Part shown: positions 47,801-58,300 of the stretch, piece by piece
Layout: every line of letters starts with the position of its first letter
Position numbering within the stretch: position 1 is the stretch's first letter
NCBI RefSeq assembly: GCF_000002985.6
Contig: NC_003281.10
Span: 2,666,001-2,730,000, forward strand
Length of the DNA stretch: 64,000 bases
Direction of reading: 5' to 3'
From: Caenorhabditis elegans
Taxonomy: Eukaryota > Nematoda > Chromadorea > Rhabditida > Rhabditidae
Program-made: the position numbers and the translations under genes
Notes under the pieces: generated by a model
The model's database searches: none
Told to the model about the DNA's origin: nothing
The model's input: the letters and a program-made list of their open reading frames with translations, nothing else

Positions 47801-50277
47801 ACCATGAAAATGGTACGGGGATTCGGATAACGCAGCTCGATTTTTGATCTTCGTGACGGTTTAGGTAGCATTTTCCGAGCTCTGGAAAAATTATAGTAGG
47901 GATTATTTGTTATGCTTACCTGCCTACCTGCCTGCCTATTGAGAAGGCTGCGTAGGTCCCCTTGGGGGATTTTAGAAAATTTGGGACAAAATTCAATTTT
48001 TAGTACTTTTCTTTCAAATTTTGGCGAGGAATTCGAATTTTTCTGATTTTTTCAAATTTTTTGCCACAGTTCGAAATTCTTTCAAAAATTTTTAAAAACT
48101 TGGGACGAAATTTGAAATTTTCAGATTTTTTCAACGTTTGGCGCGAAATTAAAATTTTTTTATATTTTTTCTAATTTTTGGCGCGAAGTTTGAATTTTTC
48201 AGTTTTTTTCCAAATTTTGGGGCGAAATTCGAATTTAAATGTTTTTTTCTAAATGTTGGCGTCAAATTTATTTTTTTTTGGCGCGAAGTTAAAATTCTAA
48301 TTTGGCGCGCAATTTAAATTTAAATTTCTCGAAAATTAATGCACCATACTTGTATTACGCGCAATTTTTTTTTTGATCTTTGAAACACCGACAAGACGCA
48401 AAAAAACTAATTATTTCCAATTTTCCCATAACTAGTTGCGTTTTTAGTCCGACTGAACTTGACATGAGCTCACCGATTGCAGAAGTTGATGAAGTTAGTT
48501 GAGCATGCACACAAATTGCTCCGACATGACGAGAAAGTGACTCGTCTACAACTGCCAGTAAATCAACATAGGGTCTCGTCTGGAAAATTGATATTTTGCA
48601 CTTTGAAGCTGATGTCTCTGACAAATTTCTGGAAAAACCTGGAAAATTTTAAAACAATTTCGGAAAAGTTTTTGGAAATTCTATAACGTTCAAAAAATAA
48701 TTCAAGAAATTTCAGTACAATTCGAAATTTTTTTTTTGGAAAACTTTATTGAATTTTTGAAGATTTCTAGAAATGCCTAGAACTTTCTGAAAAACTCCCA
48801 GAAAATATTTTCCCTTACCACGACAACTTTCTCCGTAATAATCCTGACTCTGACCGCACAATGCAACGGGATTTCTTCAAAAACCCGTCTTGAAGATGAC
48901 AAATCTGCAGAGTAAACGGTCGCCATGAGATTTCGACTATTCGGACAACCATCCTGAAAGTTAGAGGTTTAATGAAGGCCTACCTGCCTGCTTACAGGCC
49001 TGCCTTCTGAGCAAACTCTTACCTGAACAAATACAGATGTAAAATTTGTGTTTTGATGACTGTGAAATAATACGAATGCTTCATCGGGCGGGGAGAATGT
49101 GATGTGGTCCGAGAGAGCAGTAGTGACTGTAATTTTTCGAAGCTTTATATCTCTGTGAGTTTTGAAGATATCAAAAAACTTTCAACTACAAATCTGTAGA
49201 AAAAAATATACTACACTTTTTGTTAGTTGACAATCTTTTGATAAAAATAAAGACAACCGAGATATGAGCTGTCAAAGTTAAATCAGTCTGATGCACCATG
49301 TCTGGGAATGAGGACAACTTTGGCTGCTCGTAAATCTGTGAGTTTTGATGATATCAAATTATTTTTTAATGCAAAACTGTAGAAAAAGCAATAAAAATTA
49401 TTTTTCCAGTGGAAATTTTTTAAATAAAACCAAAAGGCAACCGAGATATGAGCCGTCAAAGATGAGCAAGACATGGCGCATCGGAAAAAAGTGTCAAATG
49501 CACTTTTCGGTTTCGTATTTCTTTTTCTCTTTTTTTTCAGGATTTTATCATTATTCGCGTGGTGTCAGGCTATCCCATTGCGGTTTGATCTACAAAAAAT
49601 GCGGGTATTTTTTGCCCAAAAATATGTGACGTCAGCACGTTCTTAACCATGCGAAATCAGTGGAGAACTCTACGTCTCTTCTCCCGCATTTTTTGTAGAT
49701 CAAGCAGAAATGAGACACTCTGATACCACGTGATTATGTCTGAAACATGGGCCTAGTTTTATATTTTCATGACCGCGTATTGAAAAAATTTAGTTTAAAA
49801 TTTTTTTTCTGAAAAATCAGGTTTTTCAGAAAAAATTATTATCAAAATTTGCTGAAAAATCTGAAATTTTTGGCTTTTCGACTTTTATTCAAAAAAAATC
49901 AAAAATTTATGAATTCTTTGGTCTCACCGCGCAAACAAAATTTCAAAAACTTTTTCAATTTACTGTATATATTCCAATTTTATTCTATTTTTAATTTTTT
50001 AAAAACTTGTGTTTTTTTTCCTAAAATGGTAAAATTAAACGCACATTCATATTTTCTAAAAATCTAACTCTTCGTGGCGAGACTCATTGAATATTACTGT
50101 ACTTTTTTGAATTTACAATTATAATATGAATTTACTTATTTTCAGAGTTAGCCTAATTTTCCTTTTAAAAAAATAATTATTCAGCTAATTTTTTTTTAAA
50201 TGAAGCCAATTATTTCCAGGGGTGAAAACTCCAAACTAACCAATGCAGGAGATACAAATCCAAAGCTTTTTCAGCAT
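41860..50277 (-). CDS. tmem-132: TMEM132-family single-pass membrane protein
   Basis: Fourteen exons on the minus strand: 50277-50241, 49126-49023, 48953-48819, 48589-48418, 47881-47644, 47596-47486, 47211-47077, 47030-46838, 46459-45840, 45168-44678, 43726-43567, 43515-43391, 43007-42874, 42054-41860; 949 residues, all phases consistent. A short signal peptide (MLKKLWICISCIVTTA) is split by intron 1. The ectodomain contains the family hallmark YSFRVWFPKLPLKIWMSSST followed by TIKNWKV. The membrane segment is FHIFVLTIIGLIILFLFISF, followed by RRSAAFKG. The cytoplasmic part has NEWVWL, as in vertebrate TMEM132, and ends PIRESIA. Known: TMEM132 proteins are neural adhesion-type proteins that link to the actin cytoskeleton. 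Introns carry four foldback copies with CRE palindromes and a nested tRNA. One donor (GTCTGG at 47643) is weak. Confidence 0.92.
42188..42670. repeat. GCAAATGCGCTCTAATTG cluster plus foldback element, tmem-132 last intron
   Basis: Boxes of the type ATGCAANYGCGCTCYAAT occur near 42190, 42418, 42487, 42580 and 42657. They are the reverse form of the TAGAGCGCACTTGC cluster at 19.7-20.1 kb. A foldback element is inserted within the cluster. Confidence 0.75.
42220..42393. mobile_element. Foldback element, ATCTACAAAAAATGCGGG family (copy 2)
   Basis: CACGTGGTACCAGG ends with inverted GATCTACAAAAAATGCGGGA arms. Unlike its relatives this copy lacks the central TGACGTCA, having GGTGTTCTTAACC there instead. 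Confidence 0.85.
43090..43375. repeat. Direct repeat in tmem-132 intron (about 125 bp unit)
   Basis: Two copies of a segment with GGTC(T/C)CGCCACGAAA, TTTAAAGGCGCAT, ATAGGCCTAGC and GGCTTATTTGAAAGCTCTCA. The GGTCTCG(C/T)NACGAAA phrase also recurs at 59.6-60.05 kb. Confidence 0.75.
43770..43947. mobile_element. Foldback element, ATCTACAAAAAATGCGGG family (copy 3)
   Basis: Ends CACGTGGTGTCAGAAAGT and ACTTTCTGACTCCACGTGG. The arms contain GATCTACAAAAAATGCGGGA, and a central TGACGTCA lies at 43841-43848. Confidence 0.9.
43970..44345. repeat. GCGCGTCAAAT-type cluster in tmem-132 intron
   Basis: Alternating TTTTGCGCGTCAAATCTGG and TTTTACGCGCAAAAT units with TGCATTATG boxes, about every 100 bp, between two foldback elements. 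Confidence 0.8.
44347..44530. mobile_element. Foldback element, ATCTACAAAAAATGCGGG family (copy 4)
   Basis: Lies in inverse orientation to copy 3 in the same intron. Ends CACGTGGTGTCAGA and TCTGGCACCACGTGG, with TGACGTCA at 44453-44460. Confidence 0.9.
45310..45465. mobile_element. Short GC-rich foldback element in tmem-132 intron
   Basis: The left arm AGCAAAGTTACGAGCGTTTT is mirrored by AAAACTCTCGTAACTCGCTTTG. The inner part pairs GACGAGAGAGCGGAGG with CCTCCACTCTCTCGTC, and the loop AGACAGACACGCTCGCTGTCT is itself a palindrome. About 150 bp, non-coding. Confidence 0.85.
45711..45782 (+). tRNA. tRNA-Pro (UGG anticodon)
   Basis: A complete 72-base cloverleaf. The acceptor GGCCGAA pairs with TTCGGCC. 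The D-arm region is TGGTCTAGTGGTATGATT. The anticodon stem CTCGC/GCGAG encloses the loop TTTGGGT (anticodon TGG). The T arm GGTCCCGGGTTCAATCCCCGG contains the B box. There is no intron and no encoded CCA. A T6 run at 45786-45791 can serve as RNA polymerase III terminator. It lies on the + strand inside an intron of the minus-strand gene tmem-132. Confidence 0.97.
46483..46735. repeat. Interstitial telomere-like TTAGGC array split by a foldback element
   Basis: GGCTTA hexamers at 46483-46520 and again at 46680-46735, on both sides of one foldback copy (46521-46677). The natural reading is that the element inserted into a former single telomere-like array in a tmem-132 intron. Confidence 0.88.
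46521..46677. mobile_element. Foldback element, ATCTACAAAAAATGCGGG family (copy 5)
   Basis: CACGTGGTGCCATTAGGG start, inverted GATCTACAAAAAAGCGGGA arms, TGACGTCA at 46581-46588. It is more diverged than copies 3 and 4 and has a shortened right end. Confidence 0.85.
47222..47480. repeat. GCGCGTCAAAT-type cluster in tmem-132 intron
   Basis: Units near 47228, 47290, 47312, 47372 and 47455, alternating in orientation and each next to a (T)GATGTTTTAGG or TGCATCATA box. Confidence 0.8.
47925..48350. repeat. Degenerate TTTTGGCGCGAAATTTGAAT array, tmem-132 intron 4
   Basis: A phrase of about 50-60 bp with a GGCG(C/A)GAA(G/A)TT box recurs seven or eight times with drift. It resembles the CNDP2-like intron array at 52.68-53.12 kb, so the two arrays may share an origin. 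Confidence 0.6.
49130..49480. repeat. Direct repeat of about 180 bp in tmem-132 intron 1
   Basis: GTGAGTTTTGAAGATATCAAA ... CTGTAGAAAAA ... AACCGAGATATGAGCTGTCAAAG near 49155-49275 repeats as a diverged copy near 49335-49460. Confidence 0.75.
49557..49732. mobile_element. Foldback element, ATCTACAAAAAATGCGGG family (copy 6)
   Basis: Ends GCGTGGTGTCAGGCTATCCC and ACTCTGATACCACGTG. The arms contain GATCTACAAAAAATGCGGG, with TGACGTCA at 49627-49634. It lies in tmem-132 intron 1. Confidence 0.9.
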
Positions 50278-50640
50278 TTTCTCTTCATGGAAATTGATAA
50301 AATGATATCATATCTCTTTTATCACATAGTAGTCTGTTGTTCAAATAAAAATAGAAAATAAATATAGGCGGCTCAAAACGAGCAGAGCCTAAGTGACGAC
50401 TACGACGAAAAAAAGAGCAAATCGGCAAAAAAGACGAGGACGACGACGCCGCGGCGGCCCGCCGGAGCAGAGAGAGAGATAGAATTGCAGAGAGAGACGC
50501 AGAGATCAAAACGACGACTACTTCTGCATCCGCTTCGTTTTCTTCTTTTGGCTGGTCACAGCTGCTGTTGCTGCTACTCGACTACATATGCATGAGGGTT
50601 TTACTGCAATTGAGCTGAAAAAATGCTAGGTTTTTTTAGG
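50278..50640 (-). promoter_or_regulatory. tmem-132: Presumed tmem-132 5' UTR and promoter region
   Basis: Directly upstream of the tmem-132 start. The stretch 50385-50600 is clearly less A/T-rich, with GCAGAGAGAGAGAT and GACGACGAC runs and a GCAGCAACAGCAGCTG segment on the minus strand. No TATA box is obvious. The assignment rests on position. Confidence 0.5.
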
Positions 50641-50774
50641 GGCGAGAATAAGGGTCTCGATTTTTTTGGAAAAACCTAATTTTTTTCGATAATTTGAAAA
50701 AAAAATCGATTTTCCGAAAAATAGCCATTTTTCTTCTTTGTAGAAGAAAATTGTATATTTTCTTATGCCTGGGA

Positions 50775-51040
50775 AGACTAAACTCCGAGAATACGTATTG
50801 CACAACATATTTGACGCGCAAAATATCTCGTAGCGAAAACTACAGTAATCGTTTAAATGACTACTGTAGCGCTTATGTCGATTTACGAAAATTATTGATT
50901 AATTATTGCAATATTAAAAGAAAACTAAGAAAATCGAATATTCGAACAGCAGTTTCAAAAATCGGGCCCGTAAATCGACACCAGCACTACAGTAGTAATT
51001 AAACAATTACTGTAGTTTTCGCTACGAGATATTTTGCCTT
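50775..51040. mobile_element. Foldback element, CTACAGTAAT family (copy 3)
   Basis: CCGAGAATACGTATTGCACA, TTTGACGCGCAAAATATCTC and GTAGCGAAAACTACAGTAAT on the left; TTACTGTAGTTTTCGCTACG then AGATATTTTGCC on the right. The loop has TGTCGATTTACG and CGTAAATCGACAC. The right end is truncated relative to copies 1 and 2. Confidence 0.88.
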
Positions 51041-51124
51041 AAAGTTGAGCTTTGACTATAAAAATCCGCATTTCGTTTAAAAATTGAATGCTGAACTCAA
51101 AATTTGAACAAACTCCGCAATTTG

Positions 51125-51295
51125 CGTATTACGGGAACAATAAATCATGAGATATATCTCTTAGCGAAAACTACAGTAAGAGCTTAAATATCTATTGTTA
51201 TTTGAGTTCTTACTGTAGTTTTCTCTAAGAGATATCGCGCGCCAAATAAAATGCACCAAGTACGCATTCTCATGATTTATTGTTCCCGTAATATT
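51125..51295. mobile_element. Small foldback element with ATATCTCTTAGCGAAAAC arms
   Basis: TTACGGGAACAATAAATCATGAGATATATCTCTTAGCGA type left end (51128 on) is mirrored by a right end closing at 51292 with ATGATTTATTGTTCCCGTAA. It resembles a shortened relative of the CTACAGTAAT family. Confidence 0.85.
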
Positions 51296-52341
51296 TCTGG
51301 AGCTACAGTACACGGCCCGAGAAGTGGTACCTGTACGCAATTTGTCTACCGTATACCTGGGCGCGTGTATCTCAAAAACGGTTGGTCCAGTTTTTTTGTG
51401 ATGCATATAAAAAATGTCCGAAATTAAATTCTAAATTTTTTGGACCAAAGCTTTTTTCGTTATCACGCGCCCAAACCTGGTCTACACTCAAATTATCAGT
51501 AGAGCGCATTTGCATGGATGTACCACTTGCCGGGCCGTGCAGTAACCCAAAAACCTCAAAATTAAGCTAGAAACTCCAATTCTTCAATATTCAGAACGTT
51601 TTTATTGACCACAAAATTTCAATTTTCTCAGATTTTCTGCAAATTGGCGTAAGATTTGGTGCCTAATCGGTGTGTGCGTACTTCTGGAGCTACAGTAACC
51701 CGGATTATTTTAAAATTGAGTGAAAAACTAGAAAAAACGCATTTCAATCAAAAATTGAATGCTAAACTCGAAATTTGAGCAAACTCCGCAATTTGTCGTA
51801 AGATTCAGTGTCTAATCGGTATTCGCGTATTTTTGGAGCTACAGTAACCCAAAATCCTCGAAATTGAGCTAGGAAAGACTAGGAAAAAAAACCGAATTTG
51901 AGTCAAATTTATTGCCTAATACGGAATCTCAGAATATAGTATTCCCGTAATAAACAAAATTTGATTCTAAACATTTTTTGTCCGATTTTTCAAAAAATCG
52001 AAAAAAATTTGATTTTTCGAAAAAATATCCTAATTTTTTGCTCATTTTCCTAATTTTTAGAAGAAAAACTCATGTTTTCTTTTTTGTCATAAATCTGAAT
52101 AAAATTAGATAAAAATTGTTTTTGTTTTCGATTTTTGTAATCTAAAATTTTTTGGGAAAAAATCGAAAATTTTTATAATTGCGATTTAAAAATTGATTCT
52201 CGCTGAAAAATTGGTTTTGATGAGAAATATACAATTTATAGAACAGTTTAGTAGGCGATAATTGGAGTGGAAAAAATTACAAAAAAAAGTCGAAAATCAA
52301 GAGAAAATCAGTAAAAATAAAAAAAAACCACCAAAAAAAAT
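51296..52341. other. Intergenic region between tmem-132 and the CNDP2-like gene
   Basis: No gene is supported. GGAGCTACAGTA(A/C)CC phrases recur near 51299, 51689 and 51837 with TCGGTNTGCGTA boxes about 25 bases upstream, giving a diverged tandem repeat. The rest is A/T-rich. Confidence 0.6.
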
Positions 52342-55300
52342 TTAGGCAGCAGCCAGCTCGAACAAATAGGCGGCGAGCACTTTCATTCCCTTCACAAAAT
52401 TGTCCCGATTGATTTTTTCGTTTTGCGAGTGAGCCATATCATCGGATGCACCAATTGGAAGAAGCATAACTGGACTTTTAGTGAGATCCTGGATGGTCAG
52501 CGTGACTGGAATACTTCCACCCTCTCGAGTGAAGTCTGGTGTCATTCCGTACACTGAAAGACAAATGCGGTATTAAACATTTTTTGAAAACGACGGCCAG
52601 GGGGTTTTTTAGTGTGGCCTAGAAACATTGAAAACTAGGCCACCACCATTACGGAGGCCAAATTCAAATTTTTAAATAATAATTTGGCGGGAAATTAAAA
52701 TTTTTTTGAGAAAAAATTTTTTGGCGGGATATTCAAATTTTCTGAGAAATACATTTTTACGGGAAATTAAAATTTTTTTGAGAAAAAATTTTGGCGCGAA
52801 AATTTATTTTTCTGAGAAATACTTTTTGTCGAGAAATTCAAATTTTTGAGTAAAAAATTGGTGGGAAATTCAAATTTTCTGAAAAAAAAACATTTTGGCG
52901 GGAAAATTCAAATTTTCTGAAAAAAAAAACATTTTGGCGGGAAATTCAGATTTTCTAAAAAAAAAACATTTTGGCGGGAAATTCAAATTTTCTGAAAAAA
53001 ACATTTTGGCGGGAAATTCAAATTAAAAAAAACAATTTTTGCGGGAAATTCAAATTTTTTGAGTAAAAAATTTTGGCGGGAAATTCAAATTTTCTGAAAA
53101 AAAAAACATTTTGGCGGGAAATTTAATTTTTTGGAAAAATGTTTTCTGAAGTTTTCCAAATCTGAAAATGGATATTAATTTTCGAAATATTTTTCCGAGT
53201 TTCTTCGAATTTTTACCTCTCTCAATAGCTCTCGATCCAGCTGAAAAGTTGGCATCACGAAAATCAGCAACCCATGGCATTCCACCGTGTCCCGATGTCA
53301 CTTTAAAAGTATTCGGAGACTTTCTCTTAGCCCACAACGAATCCAAATAACTATTGACAAGCTTATCAGTAGCCTCTGGTGTCATGTGTGGTACAATTCT
53401 CAACGAGAATTTTCCGACGACTTTTGCCGGGATTACAGTCTTGGCTCCCGGTTGACTGAATGCTCCTTCAACTCCGTGAAGGGAGAGAGATGGATAACGC
53501 CAACGATTCATCAGAAGATTCTTTTTATTATCAGACATTAGTCCATGTGATCCTGTTTCATTTTTGAATGTATCTACGCAGAAATCAATTTTCTCGTAGA
53601 TTTCATCCTCGTCTTTTGTCAGTGGAGCGACGAGTTCCGCGATTCCTGGGATCAGAATTTGTCCGTCAACTGTCACCAGTTGGGACATCACCCACATTAG
53701 ATCGTTCAATGCTTCAGGCCTGCAAAAAATCGGGATTGTGTACTCCTTTCGGACAATCTATTTGTTTAAGTTGTTTGCTCAAGTATACTAAAAAATAGTC
53801 TCAAAAGATCGAATTTCATATAATCAAAATTTTTAATTTTTTGAAAGCAATTTTTCGATTTTCGAAAAATCTAAAGCTTTTACGATTTTTCTAAGAAACA
53901 AAAATCAAGCAATTTTCAAATTTTTTAAAGTTTTGAACTTTTTTCGTTTTTTTTTCTTCTCGTTTAATGATGTTTTAATTTTTGATGGAAAAAATACGCA
54001 AATTACTTTATTTTCTTTTTTTTTTTAATTTTAAAATTGGCTCCAAAAAACGTATTTCAAGCGAAAATACAGGAAAAATTTTATTTTCCTCGGGGAGTAC
54101 ACGAGTTGCGTAAATCGACACATGGCCGTGGAAGAGGTTCTACACACGGTCATTCTTCCATTTTCGAGTTAAAAGTTTTGTTTTTATTGAAATTTTTTAC
54201 ATTTTCTGTAAAATTAATCGCTTAAAAATTATTCTGGAAAATTTTTGGAAAAACGGTTATGAAAAAAAGCGAAAATTTTTTCTAGTTTTTTTTGACAACT
54301 TTACCAAAAATGGCCTCCGAAGGACCGATTTTCAAGCAAAAATTAAAAAAAAAATTCAAATAATTTTTATAGCCATAGAAGTAGAAATTTTTTGAATTTT
54401 CGCTTGAAATTCGTTATCTTGGGTCATTTTTAGAATGAAAAAAAGCAAAAAAAAGCAACAAAAATAAATTAGAAAACATATTTTCGCATTTTTTTAAAAT
54501 AAAAATTTTCCGAAAATTTTTTTAAAGTCGTTAATTTTGCTGAAACTGCAAAAAAAATCATTTAAAAACTATTTTTAATGCGAAAATGGAAGAATGACCG
54601 TGTGAAACCTCTTCCACGACTATGTGTCGATTTACGCGGCTCGTGTACTCCTCGAGGACAAGGAATTCATAGTTTTTTGGCCGAATTGCTTGATTTTAAG
54701 CCATTTTCGGTTAAAAAACCACTGGAAATGAGAATTCGTAGTTTTTCAACAAAAAATGCATCGAATTTTTCATTTAAAGCACTATAAATATTATGAAAAT
54801 AGCGAAAATGATTCAAAATCAAGAATTTTGACCAAAAACTGTTCTCCTCGAGGAGTACACGAGCTGCGTAAATCGACACATAGCCGTGGAAGAGGTTTCT
54901 CACGGCCACACTTTTTTTTTCTACTAAGAAAAGTGTTTGGTTAGCCAATTTTCGTAATTTTTAGCCAAAAATTTATAGTGTGAAATTTTTTTTTCTAAAA
55001 AAAATGTTCCGAAAAAAAAAACGTTTTTTTTTTCAATTTTTCAACGAATTTTCTCACTATTTTTCAGTTAAAATCATTTGTTCAAAAACTGCAAAATTGT
55101 AGCGTTTTTTGGAATTGTTTCAGAAATTTTTCCAGTAAAATTATATTTTTTCTTTTCATTTCCAAAAAAAAAAAACGACGACGGCCCGTACACAGATCCT
55201 CCATTGATTCCCGAGTGTAAATCCTGTCGAGCACACGAGATTTCCACAAAATAATAGCATATTCCTCTCAATCCATACGTCAGACACGGCTTATTCCGTC

Positions 55301-58300
55301 CCAACCAATAATTATCGGAAATACACGAAAAAGTGACGTCAGAGATCTTATCAATATTATCTTCGAGACCTTTATCAAGTCCTTCGGAACTTGATTCTTC
55401 CATACATTCGAGAACGAATTTAATATTAATTGGTAGATCAATTCCGAGAGTTTGAAGAACTTTTAGTACTGCAATCCATGCAATTACGGGTCCTTTGTCG
55501 TCTGTTGAACCTCGGCCGAACAGTTTTCCGTCGATTTCAGTTAATTCGAATGGATTTGTGTTCCAGCCATCCTGCAATAGTTTAGATTAGGTTTCTAGGC
55601 TTTTGGTTTTCAAAAAAGTCGAAATTGTTACACTTTTTAAATGAAAAATCGAGAAAATTTCGATATTTTAAGAAAAAAACCAAAAAAAAATCAAAATTTT
55701 TACACTTTTTTAATTAAAAAATCGGAAAATTTCAATTTTCCTAGAAAAGTAACCGAAAAAATCGAAATTTTTATTCTTTTTCAACCAAAAAATCGGAAAA
55801 TTTCAATTTTTTTTAGAAAAAACCGAAAAAATCGAAATTTTTGCGTTTTTTTTTTCAAAATGCAAAAAATTTCCATTTTCAATTTTTTAAATTTTTCTAG
55901 AAAAAAACCGAAAATCGTGAATTTTGCCATTCTTGCCATTCTTAAAAATCAAAAAATTTTGTTTTTCTCTTTTCAAAAAAAAAAAATTTTAAAAATGTTT
56001 CGTTATCCGATTTTTTTGATTTTTTTTTCGAAAGAAAGTCGATAAAAAAATCGATTTTTTTCGATTTTCTCAGAAAATTAAGCTTAAAATTTATTTCAAA
56101 ATTTCCGTATTTTGATTTTCTAAAAAAAAAATCCAAAATTTCTCGATTTTTTCGTTTTTCGATTTTCAAAAAATCAAATTATTTTACTTTTACGATTTTT
56201 TCCGAAAAAAAGCATAAAAAACTGAAATTTCTTCGTCTTTAATTGATACGGAAAATTGGAAAAATCTGATTATTTTTTCGTTTTTTTTAAAAATTAATAT
56301 CAAAATTTCAAAATATCGAAATTTTTTAATTTTTTCGATTTTTCTTGAAAAAAAATCTAGACATTTTCGAATTAGAAAAAAATTTGAATTTTTAAAAAGT
56401 ATTGCTATTTTTTCGTTTTCAGAGTTTCAAGAACTTGCAATATTTCGCTTTTACAATTTTTCTTTTAATAAAAACGAAAAATTGAAATTTTCTATAATTT
56501 GTTTAAATTTTAACGACGAAAACATCAGAATTATGATACTTTTTGTGGGAAAAAAACCTCGAAAATTGAATTTTAAACTCCAATTTTAATCTAATTCCAC
56601 AGCTTTTTTTTCAATTTTTCTCCGTAATTCCAGCCATCACACTGCAACTTTTTCCTCACGAGGGACGAGGAAAAGTGGTTTCTAGGCCATGGCCGAGGGG
56701 CCGACAAGTTTCAGCGGCCATTTATCTTGCTTTGTTTTCCGCCTGTTTTCTTTCGTTTTTCACAGCTTTTTCCCGTTTTTTCTTATTAAAACTGATAAAT
56801 AAATATTTTTTGCAGATGCTAAAACAATTTCCAAGTAAAAAAATTATGTATTCAGTGGGCAAGCAGCGGTGAAAGTGGGCATTGTAATATGATGGATTAC
56901 GGGAATACAAAACCTAAACTTTTTCTGAAACATGATACATATGCTGCTTAAATGCTGAGACTACCTGATTTTCATAACGAGACCGCTGAAAAAGTTTTGA
57001 GTTTTTCAAAATTCAACTTTTTGTGCGAAAATCTCGACTTTTTCACCAAAAAAGTTGAACTTTGGAAACCTCAAAACTTTTTCAGCGGTCTCGTTATGAA
57101 AATCAGGTAGTCTCAGCATTTAAGCAGCATATGTATCATGTTTCAGAAAAAGTTTAGGTTTTGTATTCCCGTAATCCATCATATTGCATTGACCACTTTC
57201 ACCGCTGCTTGCCCACTGAATACATGATTTTTTTACTTGGAAATTGTTTTAGCATCTGCAAAAAGTATTTATTTATCAGTTTTAATAAGAAAAAACGAAA
57301 AAATCGATGAAAAACGAAAGAAAACAGGCGGAAAACAAAGCAAGATAAATGGCCGATGAAACTTGTCGGCCCCTCGGCCATGGCCTAGAAAGCACTTTTC
57401 CTCGTCCCTCGTGAGGAAAAAGTTGCAGTGTGTAATTCCAGCCATCAACCAGACTATATTCATTGGTACTCACTTCTTTTTCTGCAGGTTGTACGTCCAA
57501 ATGTCCATAAATCAGCAGAGTCTTCTTCGACTTATCACGACCTTAATACTATTGTAAATGTGTGAAATATTGAGAGATTATAACGAAAATTTTAAATCAC
57601 TACCACCACGCGCGACTGATAACACACAAAAAGGTACAAAGTTCTCAGAAATTTATTTTCAAAGAAATTTACTTTGAAAATTGCTTCGAAAAATTGAATT
57701 TTTGCAGCAGAAATTCGAAAAATTCGAAAAAAAAAATCGGATTACCAATTAATTTATTGTAGTTTTGGCAAAATTTTCGGAATTTTTGCGGAGTTTGAAA
57801 AGTACGAATTTCTAGCGATTTTCCGGTTTTTTGAGAGCAAAAACTTCGGAAAACGAGATTTTTCGACCTAAAATGCACTTTTTATCCATTTTTCAGCTTT
57901 TCTTTTCGATTTTGGAGCAATTTTAGCACTTTTTTTTCGATAAAACCCCTTTTAATTGAGGAATTTTGGATAAATTGCCGAAATTTTCGGCTTTAACTCT
58001 GAAAAACACAATTTTAGCTCTTTTTTCACCGTTTTTCTGTGAAAAAAATCTTTTTAGCTGAAATATCTCAACTTCGGGCAAATTTCAGCATTTTACCAGT
58101 GAAAAAGTGGTTTTTAACAAAAATATTGGTTTTTAATTCTTAAAAACCCGATTTTAGCTCATTTTTTGGCGTTTTTCAGTGAAAAAAGTTGTTTTACTCG
58201 AAATTTCCAGCCTTTTAGCGTGAAATATCCTGATTTTTTCACAAATTTTAGCTTTTTTGTGGTAAAAAACTGTTTTATCGAATTTTTCAGTTTATCAGCT

